This document shows positions 1 through 8,175 of a DNA stretch of 64,000 nucleotides, piece by piece. The notes under the pieces were generated by a model. The model made no database searches. It saw only the letters and a program-made list of their open reading frames with translations, and was not told where the DNA came from. Origin of the DNA: Pelagibacterium sediminicola (GTDB taxonomy: Bacteria; Pseudomonadota; Alphaproteobacteria; Rhizobiales; Devosiaceae); assembly GCF_003390885.1 (NCBI RefSeq), contig NZ_QMEL01000003.1:372001-436000 (forward strand). Direction: 5' to 3'. Positions within the stretch are counted from its first letter, which is position 1. Each line of letters starts with the position of its first letter. Position numbers and translations under genes: made by a program.

Positions 1-1611
1 TACCGAAAAGCTAAGGTTCTCGCGTGCCCAGCGGGCCGACATTCCGGCAGACGCCAATCCGTAGGCGTTACAGCCGCAGGCATTGGCGTTGGGCACGCCA
101 TTGGAGCCGGCGTTCATCCACACGTGTCCGCCGTCAAGGAAAGCCGCGAGCTGCAGGTCCCCATAGTCTTCTGGAATCGGGGCGTCATAGCGTAGTTCCG
201 CCGTGCCCAGCACGCCCATGTCGCCCCGCCCTTCGCCGACGGGCCAGCCGCGGACGCCGTGGGGACCACCGAGTGAAAAGTCCTGTGATGAATCGAGGTT
301 CTTGTTCGCCCACTGCCCGTAAATCCGGCCGAAGAGCGAAAAATCGCCCGGAAGATCCTGCAGGCGTGCCAGTGAGGCATTGACGCGGTGAAACGCGCCC
401 TGCGTTTGCAGTCCCGCCTCATCCGCCGTCAGTGACGACGCTTCACGCGAAAGATCGAGGCCGCCATAGGTCCAGCCGAGCGAAAAGAAAGAAAGGCCAC
501 CGCCGAACAAGCTATCCCGCGCATCGCCGGAAAGCCCCAGCGTGCCGGAGATCACGCGTTTGTCCGCCAGGCGCCCGAAGATGCTGTCATCGACGAGTAC
601 CTTTCCGTTGACGCTGCCGCTGATCTCCAGATTGAAATCGCGGCTTCGTGCGAGGGCGTAGTCCAGTCCCAGTCCGGCACTGTGAGCATATCCCTCAAGC
701 TCGAGCGCCCCCCCGACATCATCGATATTACGGTAGGTGAGAAAAGAATAGTTTGCCTCGGCCGTAAGGCCCGAAGGGCCAACTGGCATGCTGAAGGCGG
801 TGGAGACGAATTGCTGTCCTTGGGAAGCCGCAATGGACAAATTGGTAAGATCACCGAGCCCGGAAAGGTCGGTCAGCGTGACTTCGACGTTGCCCTGGAC
901 CACGCCGGTGGCCGGATCGCCGAAATTGTCGCTCGAAACGCGTGCCGAGAAGCGCGGTGTCTGTGTGACATCCACCACCAGATCGCTGGTGCCTGCCGTT
1001 TCGCCCGGTTTCAGCTTTGCCCGCGCCGTGACGCCGGGATGATCGTTCATCCGCAACAGCGCTTCTTCCAGATCTTCTTTGCGGACTGCGTTCACGGCAA
1101 TATGGGAGGCTGCGATTGTTGCCAGCCGCTCCTCACTCGCCCGGACGTCCCCAGCGCGCTGGAACGCGGTGTTCGCCAGCCTTCCCTCCACAATTTCAAT
1201 TGTGAGTATGCCCTCCGTAATGTCCTGCGGCGGAAGCACCGCGCGGGCCAGAAGCATCCCCTCTCGTTGCAAGGTCGCCGTCACTTCATCGGCCAGTGCA
1301 TGAAGCCCGTTGATGCCAAGGCGCTCGTCGATGGCCCCCTCAAGCAGCCGTGTCCGCTCCTCCACCGGCAACAATTCCGCATGGCCGGTAAACCGCACCC
1401 CACGGAGAATGATTGTCGCGCCGCGTTCGTCTTTGGCGACACCTGATGGCGCTTGCGGTTCATCTTCCCTCTCCGGCAGTTGTTCCTGTTGCGGCACTTC
1501 CCTCAACTGCTGCTCACGCAAAAGCGACCCCGCGTCCTGCGCCAGGACCAGAGGCGCAAACACCCACATGCCCGCGCATGCCAGCACCCGCAGAAATAGC
1601 CTCTCGTGCAT
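1..1611 (-). CDS. ShlB/FhaC-family two-partner secretion outer-membrane transporter (3' end outside window)
   Basis: Translating the minus strand from the ATG at 1611 gives 537 open codons that run off the left edge. The N-terminus is a signal peptide (hydrophobic core LACAGMWVFAPLVLA, then QD). A Gln/Glu-rich linker follows, then a POTRA-like region (about residues 65-180, with ILRGVRFTGHAELL and ILTIEIVEGRLA) and a beta-barrel region. The barrel carries GGPHGVRGWPVGEG at about 460, which matches the VRGY/F loop-6 motif of FhaC/ShlB proteins. Members of this family thread a large exoprotein through the outer membrane. The ribosome site GGAGG lies 14 bases upstream. The patatin gene at 1773-3614 is directly upstream on the same strand, and an 18-bp palindrome lies between them. 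No exoprotein partner is visible, so it may lie to the left. Family assignment is strong; the cargo is unknown. Confidence 0.88.
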   Translation of the reverse strand, partial: MHERLFLRVLACAGMWVFAPLVLAQDAGSLLREQQLREVPQQEQLPEREDEPQAPSGVAKDERGATIILRGVRFTGHAELLPVEERTRLLEGAIDERLGINGLHALADEVTATLQREGMLLARAVLPPQDITEGILTIEIVEGRLANTAFQRAGDVRASEERLATIAASHIAVNAVRKEDLEEALLRMNDHPGVTARAKLKPGETAGTSDLVVDVTQTPRFSARVSSDNFGDPATGVVQGNVEVTLTDLSGLGDLTNLSIAASQGQQFVSTAFSMPVGPSGLTAEANYSFLTYRNIDDVGGALELEGYAHSAGLGLDYALARSRDFNLEISGSVNGKVLVDDSIFGRLADKRVISGTLGLSGDARDSLFGGGLSFFSLGWTYGGLDLSREASSLTADEAGLQTQGAFHRVNASLARLQDLPGDFSLFGRIYGQWANKNLDSSQDFSLGGPHGVRGWPVGEGRGDMGVLGTAELRYDAPIPEDYGDLQLAAFLDGGHVWMNAGSNGVPNANACGCNAYGLASAGMSARWARENLSFSV

Positions 1612-1690
1612 GACTTCCCGGACCTCCAAGGGTGAATCCTGGCTCCATGAATGAGCGAGGGCGGCACGGATTTAAGAAGGAACATGGTGC

Positions 1691-1722
1691 AGGCTCAATA
1701 CCATGGATATGGTATTGAGCCT
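1691..1722. promoter_or_regulatory. 32-bp perfect inverted repeat, candidate operator (copy 1)
   Basis: Two 14-base arms (AGGCTCAATACCAT and its complement) flank a 4-base spacer. The central 18 bases, ATACCATGGATATGGTAT (1699-1716), recur at 3700-3717 with 16 of 18 bases identical. The centre is about 96 bp upstream of the transporter start at 1611, and copy 2 is about 94 bp upstream of the patatin start. No T-run follows on either strand, so an intrinsic terminator is less likely. TACCAT half-sites in inverted orientation resemble NarL-family sites (TACYYMT), and a NarL-type regulator is encoded at 3842. That link is inference. Confidence 0.7.
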
Positions 1723-1772
1723 TTGGTCTCGCATGACTGCGCTCAGGTAATCGGCTTTGGCATTCGGACTGG

Positions 1773-3614
1773 CTACGCCACTTGGCGTATCTCCGGAGCG
1801 AGAGGCATCTTCCCGTTAGCTCCACGTCCGAGGACGGCATCTATCACTTCTTCATTTTTGTCCTTACGTACTGAAATCTCATTGAGCGCCCATGCATGAG
1901 CGGCATTGAATACGTCCATATGGCGGTCGAAGCTCATGACGCTGGCACCGGAAAATCGAGGTGGGCTCAGAACCAGATCCTGCGGTGTGACCGGCAAGTC
2001 GTAGCGCTGATGCGCCAGGATAGTGCGGAACAGCATGCTCATCAGGCGCGGCGCGCGCGGCAGACGTGCTCGTGGATTGATGAGCGATATCAGAAGTTTC
2101 GCCCGCCCCGGCAACGAGTCATAGGCGATATTGAAACGCTGGTCGCCCTCGCGCCCGAAATGGACCACCAGATTAGGACCGGCCTTGATCTCCTGCATTG
2201 GGCCCAGCGGCGCATCATCCATCACCCCACCGTCGACCAGCATCCTGCCGTCCTCGGCAAAGAAGGGCGGCAGCACGCAAGGAATAGCACTCGATGCCCG
2301 TACCGCCTGCCATAGCAGCCCGGATCGGATAATCTCCATGCGGTTGCTCGACAGATTGGTTGCAATGGCAAAAAAGGGTTTCCAGCAATCCTCCACCCGC
2401 GTATCCGCCCCATAGGCACGCGCCAGGGCATCATCGAAGGCCTTGTGGTCGAGGAGCGCATAGCGCGGCCAGGTCGGCCGTTTGAAGCTGCCGCTCTTGA
2501 CGAAGATGTCCTGGGTGCCGGCCGTCAGGGTGTCGTGATCGCCCAGGAACGCAAAACCCGCGAGCATGGCGGCCCCCACACTCGTGCCCATAAAGATGTC
2601 GAATGTAGCACCCTGCTCGTGAAACGCGCGATAGATCCCCACATGGGCGGGACCGTATCCCCCGCCTCCACCGGCCACGAAACCTAGCGCCCGCCCGGTG
2701 AGGAAACGGATCAGTGCGTCGATGTCGGCATTGTCTTCCAGGGACATATGATGGTGAAGAAAGACCGGCGTACGCTCCAGCCATGCCGCCGTGCCCTCAA
2801 CCACGCCGCACCGGCGTCGATGCAGGCGGACGAGCCTGCAGGCGGATTGCGGGTGGAATTTTTCCACCAGCTTTTCGACCGCCGACAACTCCGCCGTCGG
2901 TGCATCGCCACTCGTCACCAAGACTACTTCATCTGCCTGCCGGATACAAAACTCAGTCCAGCCCGTAAGCGTATCGTCGCCAAAATAGAAAACAGGCGTG
3001 GCATCGTTCTCGATCCGATCGAGCCATTCAGCCACCGCTGGATCGTCTAGAGGCAGTGCGCCGAAGTGATCAGAAACCATGGCGCGATCGACTGAGAGCA
3101 GACCATCCCGCTTCAACCGGTCCTGCATCCGCTGGATAAATGCCGGAGGCACCGGCTCATGCCCGCCTCTGACAAAGGCAATGGTGCGGCGCCGTCCCCC
3201 AGGCTTCCGTTGGCGCCCAACATCTCCAGCACTAGCGCGCTTGGCCAAATGACCAAGAAGCTCAGTGGCGATACTGGGGCGCTCCCCCAATGCGGCAGCG
3301 TAGGCGGAACGGGAAATTTCCAGCACCTCGCAATCGCGCAATGCCGCCACCGTCTCCCCATGGCACCCCTCTCCGAAGAACGCCAACTCACCTATGAGGT
3401 CTCCGGTCTGAAACTCCCGATACGTCGCCGGGGCATCTTTATCGGAAGAGGCCGCAAACACGCCCCGCTCGACCAGAAAGAATGACTCACAGCGCTCGTC
3501 GGCCCTGAACAGCAGATCGCCGCGCTTGATTGAGCGTCTGCGCCCATGTGCGGCGAGTGCATCTCCCAACACTCGCGCCGTCCCGGTTCGGCGTGTCCCC
3601 ATGGTGCCGCCCAT
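1773..3614 (-). CDS. Patatin-like phospholipase with N-terminal cyclic-nucleotide-binding domain (NTE family)
   Basis: 613 residues with no signal peptide. Residues about 25-125 form a cNMP-binding-like domain (RGDLLFRADE, VERGVFA, GDLIGELAFFGEG). Residues 310-500 form the patatin fold: the oxyanion glycine loop GGGGGYG at 315-321, the nucleophile motif GTSVG with Ser345, and the dyad Asp461 in DGG. This is the architecture of neuropathy-target-esterase-type lysophospholipases, normally cytoplasmic or membrane-associated. The start at 3614 follows a GGGGGG-rich ribosome site. It lies upstream of the two-partner secretion transporter on the same strand, and both genes have the same palindrome before them. 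Type Vd secretion (PlpD) fuses a patatin to an outer-membrane barrel; here the two are separate genes, and export of this protein is not supported by any visible signal. Confidence 0.9.
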   Translation of the reverse strand: MGGTMGTRRTGTARVLGDALAAHGRRRSIKRGDLLFRADERCESFFLVERGVFAASSDKDAPATYREFQTGDLIGELAFFGEGCHGETVAALRDCEVLEISRSAYAAALGERPSIATELLGHLAKRASAGDVGRQRKPGGRRRTIAFVRGGHEPVPPAFIQRMQDRLKRDGLLSVDRAMVSDHFGALPLDDPAVAEWLDRIENDATPVFYFGDDTLTGWTEFCIRQADEVVLVTSGDAPTAELSAVEKLVEKFHPQSACRLVRLHRRRCGVVEGTAAWLERTPVFLHHHMSLEDNADIDALIRFLTGRALGFVAGGGGGYGPAHVGIYRAFHEQGATFDIFMGTSVGAAMLAGFAFLGDHDTLTAGTQDIFVKSGSFKRPTWPRYALLDHKAFDDALARAYGADTRVEDCWKPFFAIATNLSSNRMEIIRSGLLWQAVRASSAIPCVLPPFFAEDGRMLVDGGVMDDAPLGPMQEIKAGPNLVVHFGREGDQRFNIAYDSLPGRAKLLISLINPRARLPRAPRLMSMLFRTILAHQRYDLPVTPQDLVLSPPRFSGASVMSFDRHMDVFNAAHAWALNEISVRKDKNEEVIDAVLGRGANGKMPLAPEIRQVA

Positions 3615-3699
3615 ATATCCGTCCCCCCAAATTGGATTGTGCCCCGCGCAGTCAACGTCGATCGCGTGCAGAACCTACTCATCCAGGGGGACAGACCAA

Positions 3700-3717
3700 A
3701 TACCATGAACATGGTAT
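3700..3717. promoter_or_regulatory. 18-bp palindrome, candidate operator (copy 2)
   Basis: ATACCATGAACATGGTAT has 7-base arms and a 4-base centre. It is the same element as at 1699-1716. It lies in the divergent intergenic region between the patatin gene (start 3614) and the response-regulator gene (start 3842), so it could serve either or both promoters. The flanking bases differ from copy 1, so the conserved unit is these 18 bases. Confidence 0.7.
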
Positions 3718-3841
3718 GGGTGGGTGGCGGCGCAGTATATATAGTGCTCTGCATCCATCGACGCAGTGGCGATGTTTTTGCCTGAGGACATGGTGCTGCT
3801 ATCGTTCAATGCGGCGCGCTTAGAATAACGGATAACTCTCG

Positions 3842-4504
3842 ATGGCGACGCGTCCGCTGAAAATCATACTCACAGAAGACGATGACCCGATCCGGGAGCG
3901 TCTCGCCAGCATTGTTGGCGCCTGGTCCGGGGCGGAGCTCTGCGCATCCTGTTCAAATCTCGAGGAAACGTTTGCAGCAATCGAAAACCGGGAAATCGAT
4001 CTTCTGATAACTGACCTGCGACTGCCGGACGGCAGCGGGATCGAGGCCATCCGCGCGCTGGCCGGAAAGCATCCGAATGCCGAAGCCATGGTCATCTCCG
4101 TCCTTGCGGATGAACGTTCCGTGCTCGATGCGATCGAGGCGGGTGCGTCGGGATATCTACTCAAGGATGCGGACTCGATCGACCTTATTGACGCGATCAA
4201 GGATGTGATGGCAGGCCGCTCACCAATCTCCTCGCGCATCGCCCGCGTTCTCGTGCGCCGCCTGTCCGATCGGAAGGCTGAATCCGGGGCTGAGGAAATC
4301 GACAGGCCTACACTCACCACGCGCGAGACAGATATTCTTTGGGGTATCGCGAAGGGGTTCACCTATGGTGAACTGGCGGATAAACTTGCCATTTCCAGGC
4401 AGACCGTTCCCGTGCACATTCGCAACATCTATCGCAAGCTTCAGGCCTCCAACCGATCCGAGGCGGTCTTCGAGGCGGCGAGACTGGGCCTGATCAAATT
4501 GTGA
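3842..4504 (+). CDS. NarL/FixJ-family response regulator (receiver + LuxR HTH)
   Basis: 220 residues. The receiver domain (about 6-120) has the acidic cluster EDDD at 12-15, the phospho-acceptor Asp58 in LLITDLRLP and the conserved Lys108 in GYLLKDA. The LuxR-type helix-turn-helix occupies about 155-215 (LTTRETDILWGIAKGFTYGE, then LAISRQTVPVHIRNIYRKL). The usual Thr-Val-Lys-x-His of the recognition helix reads TVPVHI here, a small departure. The sensor kinase follows with a TGATG overlap, so the pair is co-transcribed. Likely targets are its own operon and the genes carrying the 18-bp palindrome; that is inferred from position and from symmetry typical of NarL sites. Confidence 0.93.
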   Translation: MATRPLKIILTEDDDPIRERLASIVGAWSGAELCASCSNLEETFAAIENREIDLLITDLRLPDGSGIEAIRALAGKHPNAEAMVISVLADERSVLDAIEAGASGYLLKDADSIDLIDAIKDVMAGRSPISSRIARVLVRRLSDRKAESGAEEIDRPTLTTRETDILWGIAKGFTYGELADKLAISRQTVPVHIRNIYRKLQASNRSEAVFEAARLGLIKL

Positions 4505-6384
4505 TGCACGAGCAGGCAGCAAGAAATTCCCCCGCCCTAAAGCTGCTGTCCTGGGTGATGCTGACGATCCTGATCGTTACGATCGGGTTTCTTCCCAATC
4601 TCTTCCGCATTTCCTCTCCTCCCAATGCCCCCACCATATTGGAAGCGCAATTTGGCCTGGAAGGGAGTGACGCTGAGGAAACCGTCTCCCTGCCCCACAC
4701 CTGGATGCCGGCATCGCCCTATGACGTCGTTACCGGCACCTACCACCTCACCTTCCAAAGCGCCCGTCCCACGCACGAGCCGCTCTTCCTTTTCATTCCA
4801 TCCGCCCGGCACCACATCGAAGCCTGGGTCAATGGCCAGCGCGCGATGTCGGCGCTCGATACGGCGTGGTCGAATCCTACCAGCGGCTATTCCTTCCTCG
4901 CCTTTATCCCGCAAGGCTCGATTCGAGAGGGCGACAACGAAATCATGCTCCGGCAATCCCGGGAGGTCGGGTGGCTTCCGGGGCGGCTCTCCCCGGTAAG
5001 CATCGGCCCTGCCAGCACCATCATGCCCGCCTACAAGCTATCTAATCTCCTGATCGATCAAGTGCGCGCCATGACATTCGCGCTGCACATTGTCCTGACC
5101 ATCGGAATTGCGACCGTCTGGACCGCGCGCCGGCACGATCCCGTATTCCGGTGGTTGGCCCTGATAGCGATAGCGAGCTTGTTGGTCGTTCTTACTCAGG
5201 CGCCGGGCTTGCCCCTGGGGGCCGTGGAACACTTTCAGGTCACGGCGGCCTTTTCAGCCGTGGGTCTCATGGCGCTTGGCATGGCCCTAGCCATTATCGG
5301 AAGGCCGCGCCCGCGGTTGTTGTTGCCGGCCGTTGTGATCGTGCCGGCAGTCCTTCTGGTTATCGGGCTGTGCGGCCTGGTTCGTTTCCCCATCGTGGGA
5401 TTGCTTAGCGCTACGGTTGCGCTTGTGGCCTACCTGGCGGCTGCCGGCATCCTTGCACATGACTTTGCCGTACGACGGAACTGGAACGCGGCGATACTGG
5501 CGGTTCCCTGCGCCCTCACGGCCTGGTTCGGCCTTCATGACATTCTGGTCGTAACCGGCCTTCATGATGCCCCCTTCCTCATCGTCTCTTATGTCCGCAC
5601 CATGATGCTACTCGCCATCATGGTCATCCTGATGGGCCGGCTGGCGGACAGCCTCAACGGGCTGGACAATGCAAATGAAACCCTGCGGCAGCGGCTTGCA
5701 GCCCAGGAGGCGGAACTGGTGCTGCTCCACGAGAAGGAACGCGCCCATGCGAGCGAACTCGTGCGCGAACATGAACGCCAGCGCCTGATGCGGGATCTCC
5801 ATGACGGCCTGAGCGGGCATCTGGTCTCCATCATTGCGCTTGCCGAACGCAATCCCGGCGAAGGGGAAGCCATCGAGCGGGCCGCGCGCGCTGCGCTCGA
5901 CGACCTAAGACTGGTCGTCAACTCGCTGGATCTGAGCGATGGCGATCTGCGAATAGCTTTGGCCGCTTTCCGCGAAAAACTGGAGCCTCAGCTTCGCCGG
6001 CTGGGCGTTGAACTCGGCTGGTCAACCGAGAAACTGCCGGAGGTCATAGGGATCACACCAGAAATCGCCCTCTCGGTGCTGCGTATCCTCCAGGAAGCCG
6101 TGACCAACGCCATCAAGCACGGCCCCGCCCGCCGGATCGATATCGAGGGCAAAAAGACCGATGACGGCAGGGCAATGTTGGAGGTACGGAACGACGGCGC
6201 TCCGCTGCCCCATTTCGGCAAGGGCAAGGGCAAGGGGATTGGCAATATGGAACGCCGAGCCCGCGATCTTGGCGGCTGTGTCAACCTCACGGCCATCGAT
6301 AATGGCGCCAACCTCTCACTGGTGCTGCCGACCGATCTACGGAAATGGTCCAACCTCAACAGGTCTGCACCCCAACAAAGATAG
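4504..6384 (+). CDS. Sensor histidine kinase, HisKA_3 type, with periplasmic beta domain and multi-TM sensor region
   Basis: About 626 residues from the ATG overlapping the regulator stop (a GTG one codon earlier is also possible). An N-terminal membrane anchor at about 14-33 precedes a periplasmic domain at about 45-170, which has the look of a carbohydrate-binding-like beta sandwich (YHLTFQSARP, AWVNGQRAM). About seven hydrophobic segments follow between 185 and 380, an arrangement like 7TMR-DISM sensors. Then come a coiled coil (385-430), the phospho-acceptor His at about 434 in RDLHDGLSGHL and an ATPase domain with the N-box EAVTNAIKHG at about 532-541. The ligand is unknown. It partners with the regulator just upstream. 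Confidence 0.92.
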   Translation: MHEQAARNSPALKLLSWVMLTILIVTIGFLPNLFRISSPPNAPTILEAQFGLEGSDAEETVSLPHTWMPASPYDVVTGTYHLTFQSARPTHEPLFLFIPSARHHIEAWVNGQRAMSALDTAWSNPTSGYSFLAFIPQGSIREGDNEIMLRQSREVGWLPGRLSPVSIGPASTIMPAYKLSNLLIDQVRAMTFALHIVLTIGIATVWTARRHDPVFRWLALIAIASLLVVLTQAPGLPLGAVEHFQVTAAFSAVGLMALGMALAIIGRPRPRLLLPAVVIVPAVLLVIGLCGLVRFPIVGLLSATVALVAYLAAAGILAHDFAVRRNWNAAILAVPCALTAWFGLHDILVVTGLHDAPFLIVSYVRTMMLLAIMVILMGRLADSLNGLDNANETLRQRLAAQEAELVLLHEKERAHASELVREHERQRLMRDLHDGLSGHLVSIIALAERNPGEGEAIERAARAALDDLRLVVNSLDLSDGDLRIALAAFREKLEPQLRRLGVELGWSTEKLPEVIGITPEIALSVLRILQEAVTNAIKHGPARRIDIEGKKTDDGRAMLEVRNDGAPLPHFGKGKGKGIGNMERRARDLGGCVNLTAIDNGANLSLVLPTDLRKWSNLNRSAPQQR

Positions 6385-6423
6385 CGCCGATCGACACCGC
6401 TCAGTCATCAGGAAATTCATATC

Positions 6424-6972
6424 TTACGCTTGCATGGGGCTTTTAGGGTCGAATGCCAACTGGCCCAATTCAATCTTAAAGAATTGAATTACATACATAA
6501 GCCTTGTCCGATTTGGACTCTCATTCCGGCGCTCACCGAGCCAAGTGTGCAATGCTAAATCGAGACGGAAGCCTCGCATGAACTTCAGGGGCAGGATTGA
6601 CGTTTCCTCTGGCTCAGCATGAACGTCAGATTGCTGGGTAGCCGGATCAACTGCCTGACGGTGGTTCTTCCGGTCGCCCCGCAAATAGCCGGCAAAGCCG
6701 GGAGCGAGTTCATCGATACCCTTGTGGCCTTCCCGCCGAAAGCCAAGGTCGAGATAATCGGCAACGAGCGCGTTCATCGAACAGCGCTCGACGCGCGCTA
6801 CATCACGCAACTGCTCGACAACCGCAACCGATAGACGCAACCGGACCTCCCGAACGTCCTCGGCCTCACGTGGCGGTCTCGAGGCACGCGAGCGAAGCGC
6901 TGCCGGAGCCGCGCGAGCGGGTTCGCGTTCACCAAACCGAAACCCTGCTTTCCTCTTGCCGGTCTCAGGCAT
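6424..6972 (-). CDS. Putative ribbon-helix-helix DNA-binding protein
   Basis: 182 residues, basic N-terminus. Residues about 40-80 (VREVRLRLSVAVVEQLRDVA, then SMNALVADYLDLGF) fit a ribbon-helix-helix fold: a short strand of alternating hydrophobic residues followed by two helices. The rest has no recognisable motif. It lies 27 bases downstream of a truncated ParA-like frame on the same strand. A ParA ATPase followed by a small ribbon-helix-helix protein is the plan of plasmid partition pairs (ParA/ParG) and of VirC1/VirC2 of conjugative plasmids, so this looks like a leftover of such a module. Whether it is still expressed is unclear. Confidence 0.6.
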   Translation of the reverse strand: MPETGKRKAGFRFGEREPARAAPAALRSRASRPPREAEDVREVRLRLSVAVVEQLRDVARVERCSMNALVADYLDLGFRREGHKGIDELAPGFAGYLRGDRKNHRQAVDPATQQSDVHAEPEETSILPLKFMRGFRLDLALHTWLGERRNESPNRTRLMYVIQFFKIELGQLAFDPKSPMQA

Positions 6973-6999
6973 GGGCGTTCCCTCTGGCGTAGGTGTGGC

Positions 7000-7461
7000 T
7001 CACATAGGAATACAGGCTGGCAATGGTTTTGGCCGCCGGATGCCCCGGCTGGTATTCCATCGCCCCCAAGCCATGCGTGTAGGCGTCGTGCGTTGCACCC
7101 CGCTCAGGATACATCCAGGCAGGATGCGGCCATCGGCAGCATATTTATCGATATACCACCGGGTTCTCTTGCTCTCTTCCCGATGCACGCGATTGAGAAC
7201 CACCGGCGCCGGAACGCCAGCCTCATGCGCCACCCTGCAAATCCCACGGGTCGCATTGAGATCGAGACGTGTGTGGCCGGCTGGCACCAGCCCAAGATTG
7301 ATGTGCTTCAGCGCGGCACGCATAACCACATTGTCATGTCCCGCAGTGTCGATAATGACGAGATCGTAGTCCTCCTTGTCCGCATAACCGCGGGTATCCT
7401 GTCTGGCGGTTACCATGCCTTGCCGACTGGGGTAATCCTCGTCCAGCAGGGATGTTCCCAT
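7000..7461 (-). pseudogene. Truncated ParA-family ATPase (Walker A end missing)
   Basis: 153 codons open from an ATG at 7461. The segment EDYDLVIIDTAGHDNVVMRA matches the Walker B / switch region of ParA-MinD ATPases, and AALKHINLGLVPAGHTRLDL fits the following beta-alpha unit. The N-terminal KGGxGKS loop is absent: an in-frame stop lies at 7471-7473, four codons above the ATG, and the DNA beyond belongs to the tctD operon. The product would not be a functional ATPase. Likely the 3' part of a parA gene whose 5' part was lost in a rearrangement. Confidence 0.7.
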
Positions 7462-7503
7462 GGCGGCGGATCAATTAGGATAGCGCGGGAAATCGGGGTG
7501 TCC

Positions 7504-8175
7504 ATGCGCATTCTGCTTGTTGAAGACAATGAAGATCTGGGTGAGGCGATCGAAAAGCGCTTGCGAAGTGCGGGCCATTCGGTCGAATGGGTACGGGATG
7601 GAGCGCATGTGGCCGAGAGCGCCCAAGGGGATGAGTTCGACGCCATGGTGCTCGACCTGATGCTGCCCAATCGGGACGGAATCAGCCTGATCGCCGAATT
7701 GCGCCGCCGAAGGTTCAACGCACCGATCCTCGTTATCACCGCCCGCTCGGAAATCGACGACAAGGTGAGCCTGCTCGATCTGGGGGCGGATGATTATCTC
7801 GTCAAGCCCTTCGACCTGCGCGAGCTCGAAGCCCGTTTGCGGGCGCTGATGCGGCGCACCGGCGGGCTGACATCGAGTGTCATCGGGGTTGGCAATCTCG
7901 AGCTGGATCTTGCCGGTCTCAACGCAACGATCAACGGGGAAATCCTGGATCTGGGGCGGCGCGAGTTCAGGCTGCTCGAAATTCTGGTGACCCATGCCGA
8001 CAAGGTCGTTGCCAAGGAAAGGCTGATGAACCAGCTATTCAATTTCGATGAAAGCGTATCGGTCAATGCGCTTGAATTGCACATTTCCCGCCTGCGCCGG
8101 AAACTCGAACACGCGGACGTCAAGATCGCGACCGTGCGGGGCGTGGGCTATACGATGCGAGCCTCGGGCCGATGA
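7504..8175 (+). CDS. tctD: OmpR-family response regulator, TctD-like
   Basis: 223 residues from the ATG at 7504 (MRILLVEDNEDLG). Longer upstream starts would add about 137 residues antisense to the ParA remnant and were rejected. The receiver has the phospho-acceptor Asp51 in DAMVLDLMLP and the Lys in DDYLVKPFD. The C-terminal winged helix ends with the typical VNALELHISRLRRKL and TVRGVGYTM. The stop overlaps the kinase start by 4 bases. TctD-type regulators control tctCBA tricarboxylate transporters, and such an operon lies convergently at 11063-14048. The gene symbol rests on family resemblance and this context. Confidence 0.88.
   Translation: MRILLVEDNEDLGEAIEKRLRSAGHSVEWVRDGAHVAESAQGDEFDAMVLDLMLPNRDGISLIAELRRRRFNAPILVITARSEIDDKVSLLDLGADDYLVKPFDLRELEARLRALMRRTGGLTSSVIGVGNLELDLAGLNATINGEILDLGRREFRLLEILVTHADKVVAKERLMNQLFNFDESVSVNALELHISRLRRKLEHADVKIATVRGVGYTMRASGR

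Noticed and set aside
682-1446. Open frame of 254 codons on the plus strand
   Set aside because: It is antisense to the two-partner secretion transporter, whose minus-strand frame has a signal peptide, POTRA region and the VRGW loop motif.
1691-1722. Inverted repeat read as an intrinsic terminator of the patatin gene
   Set aside because: No T-run on either strand, and its core recurs upstream of another gene at the same distance from a start.
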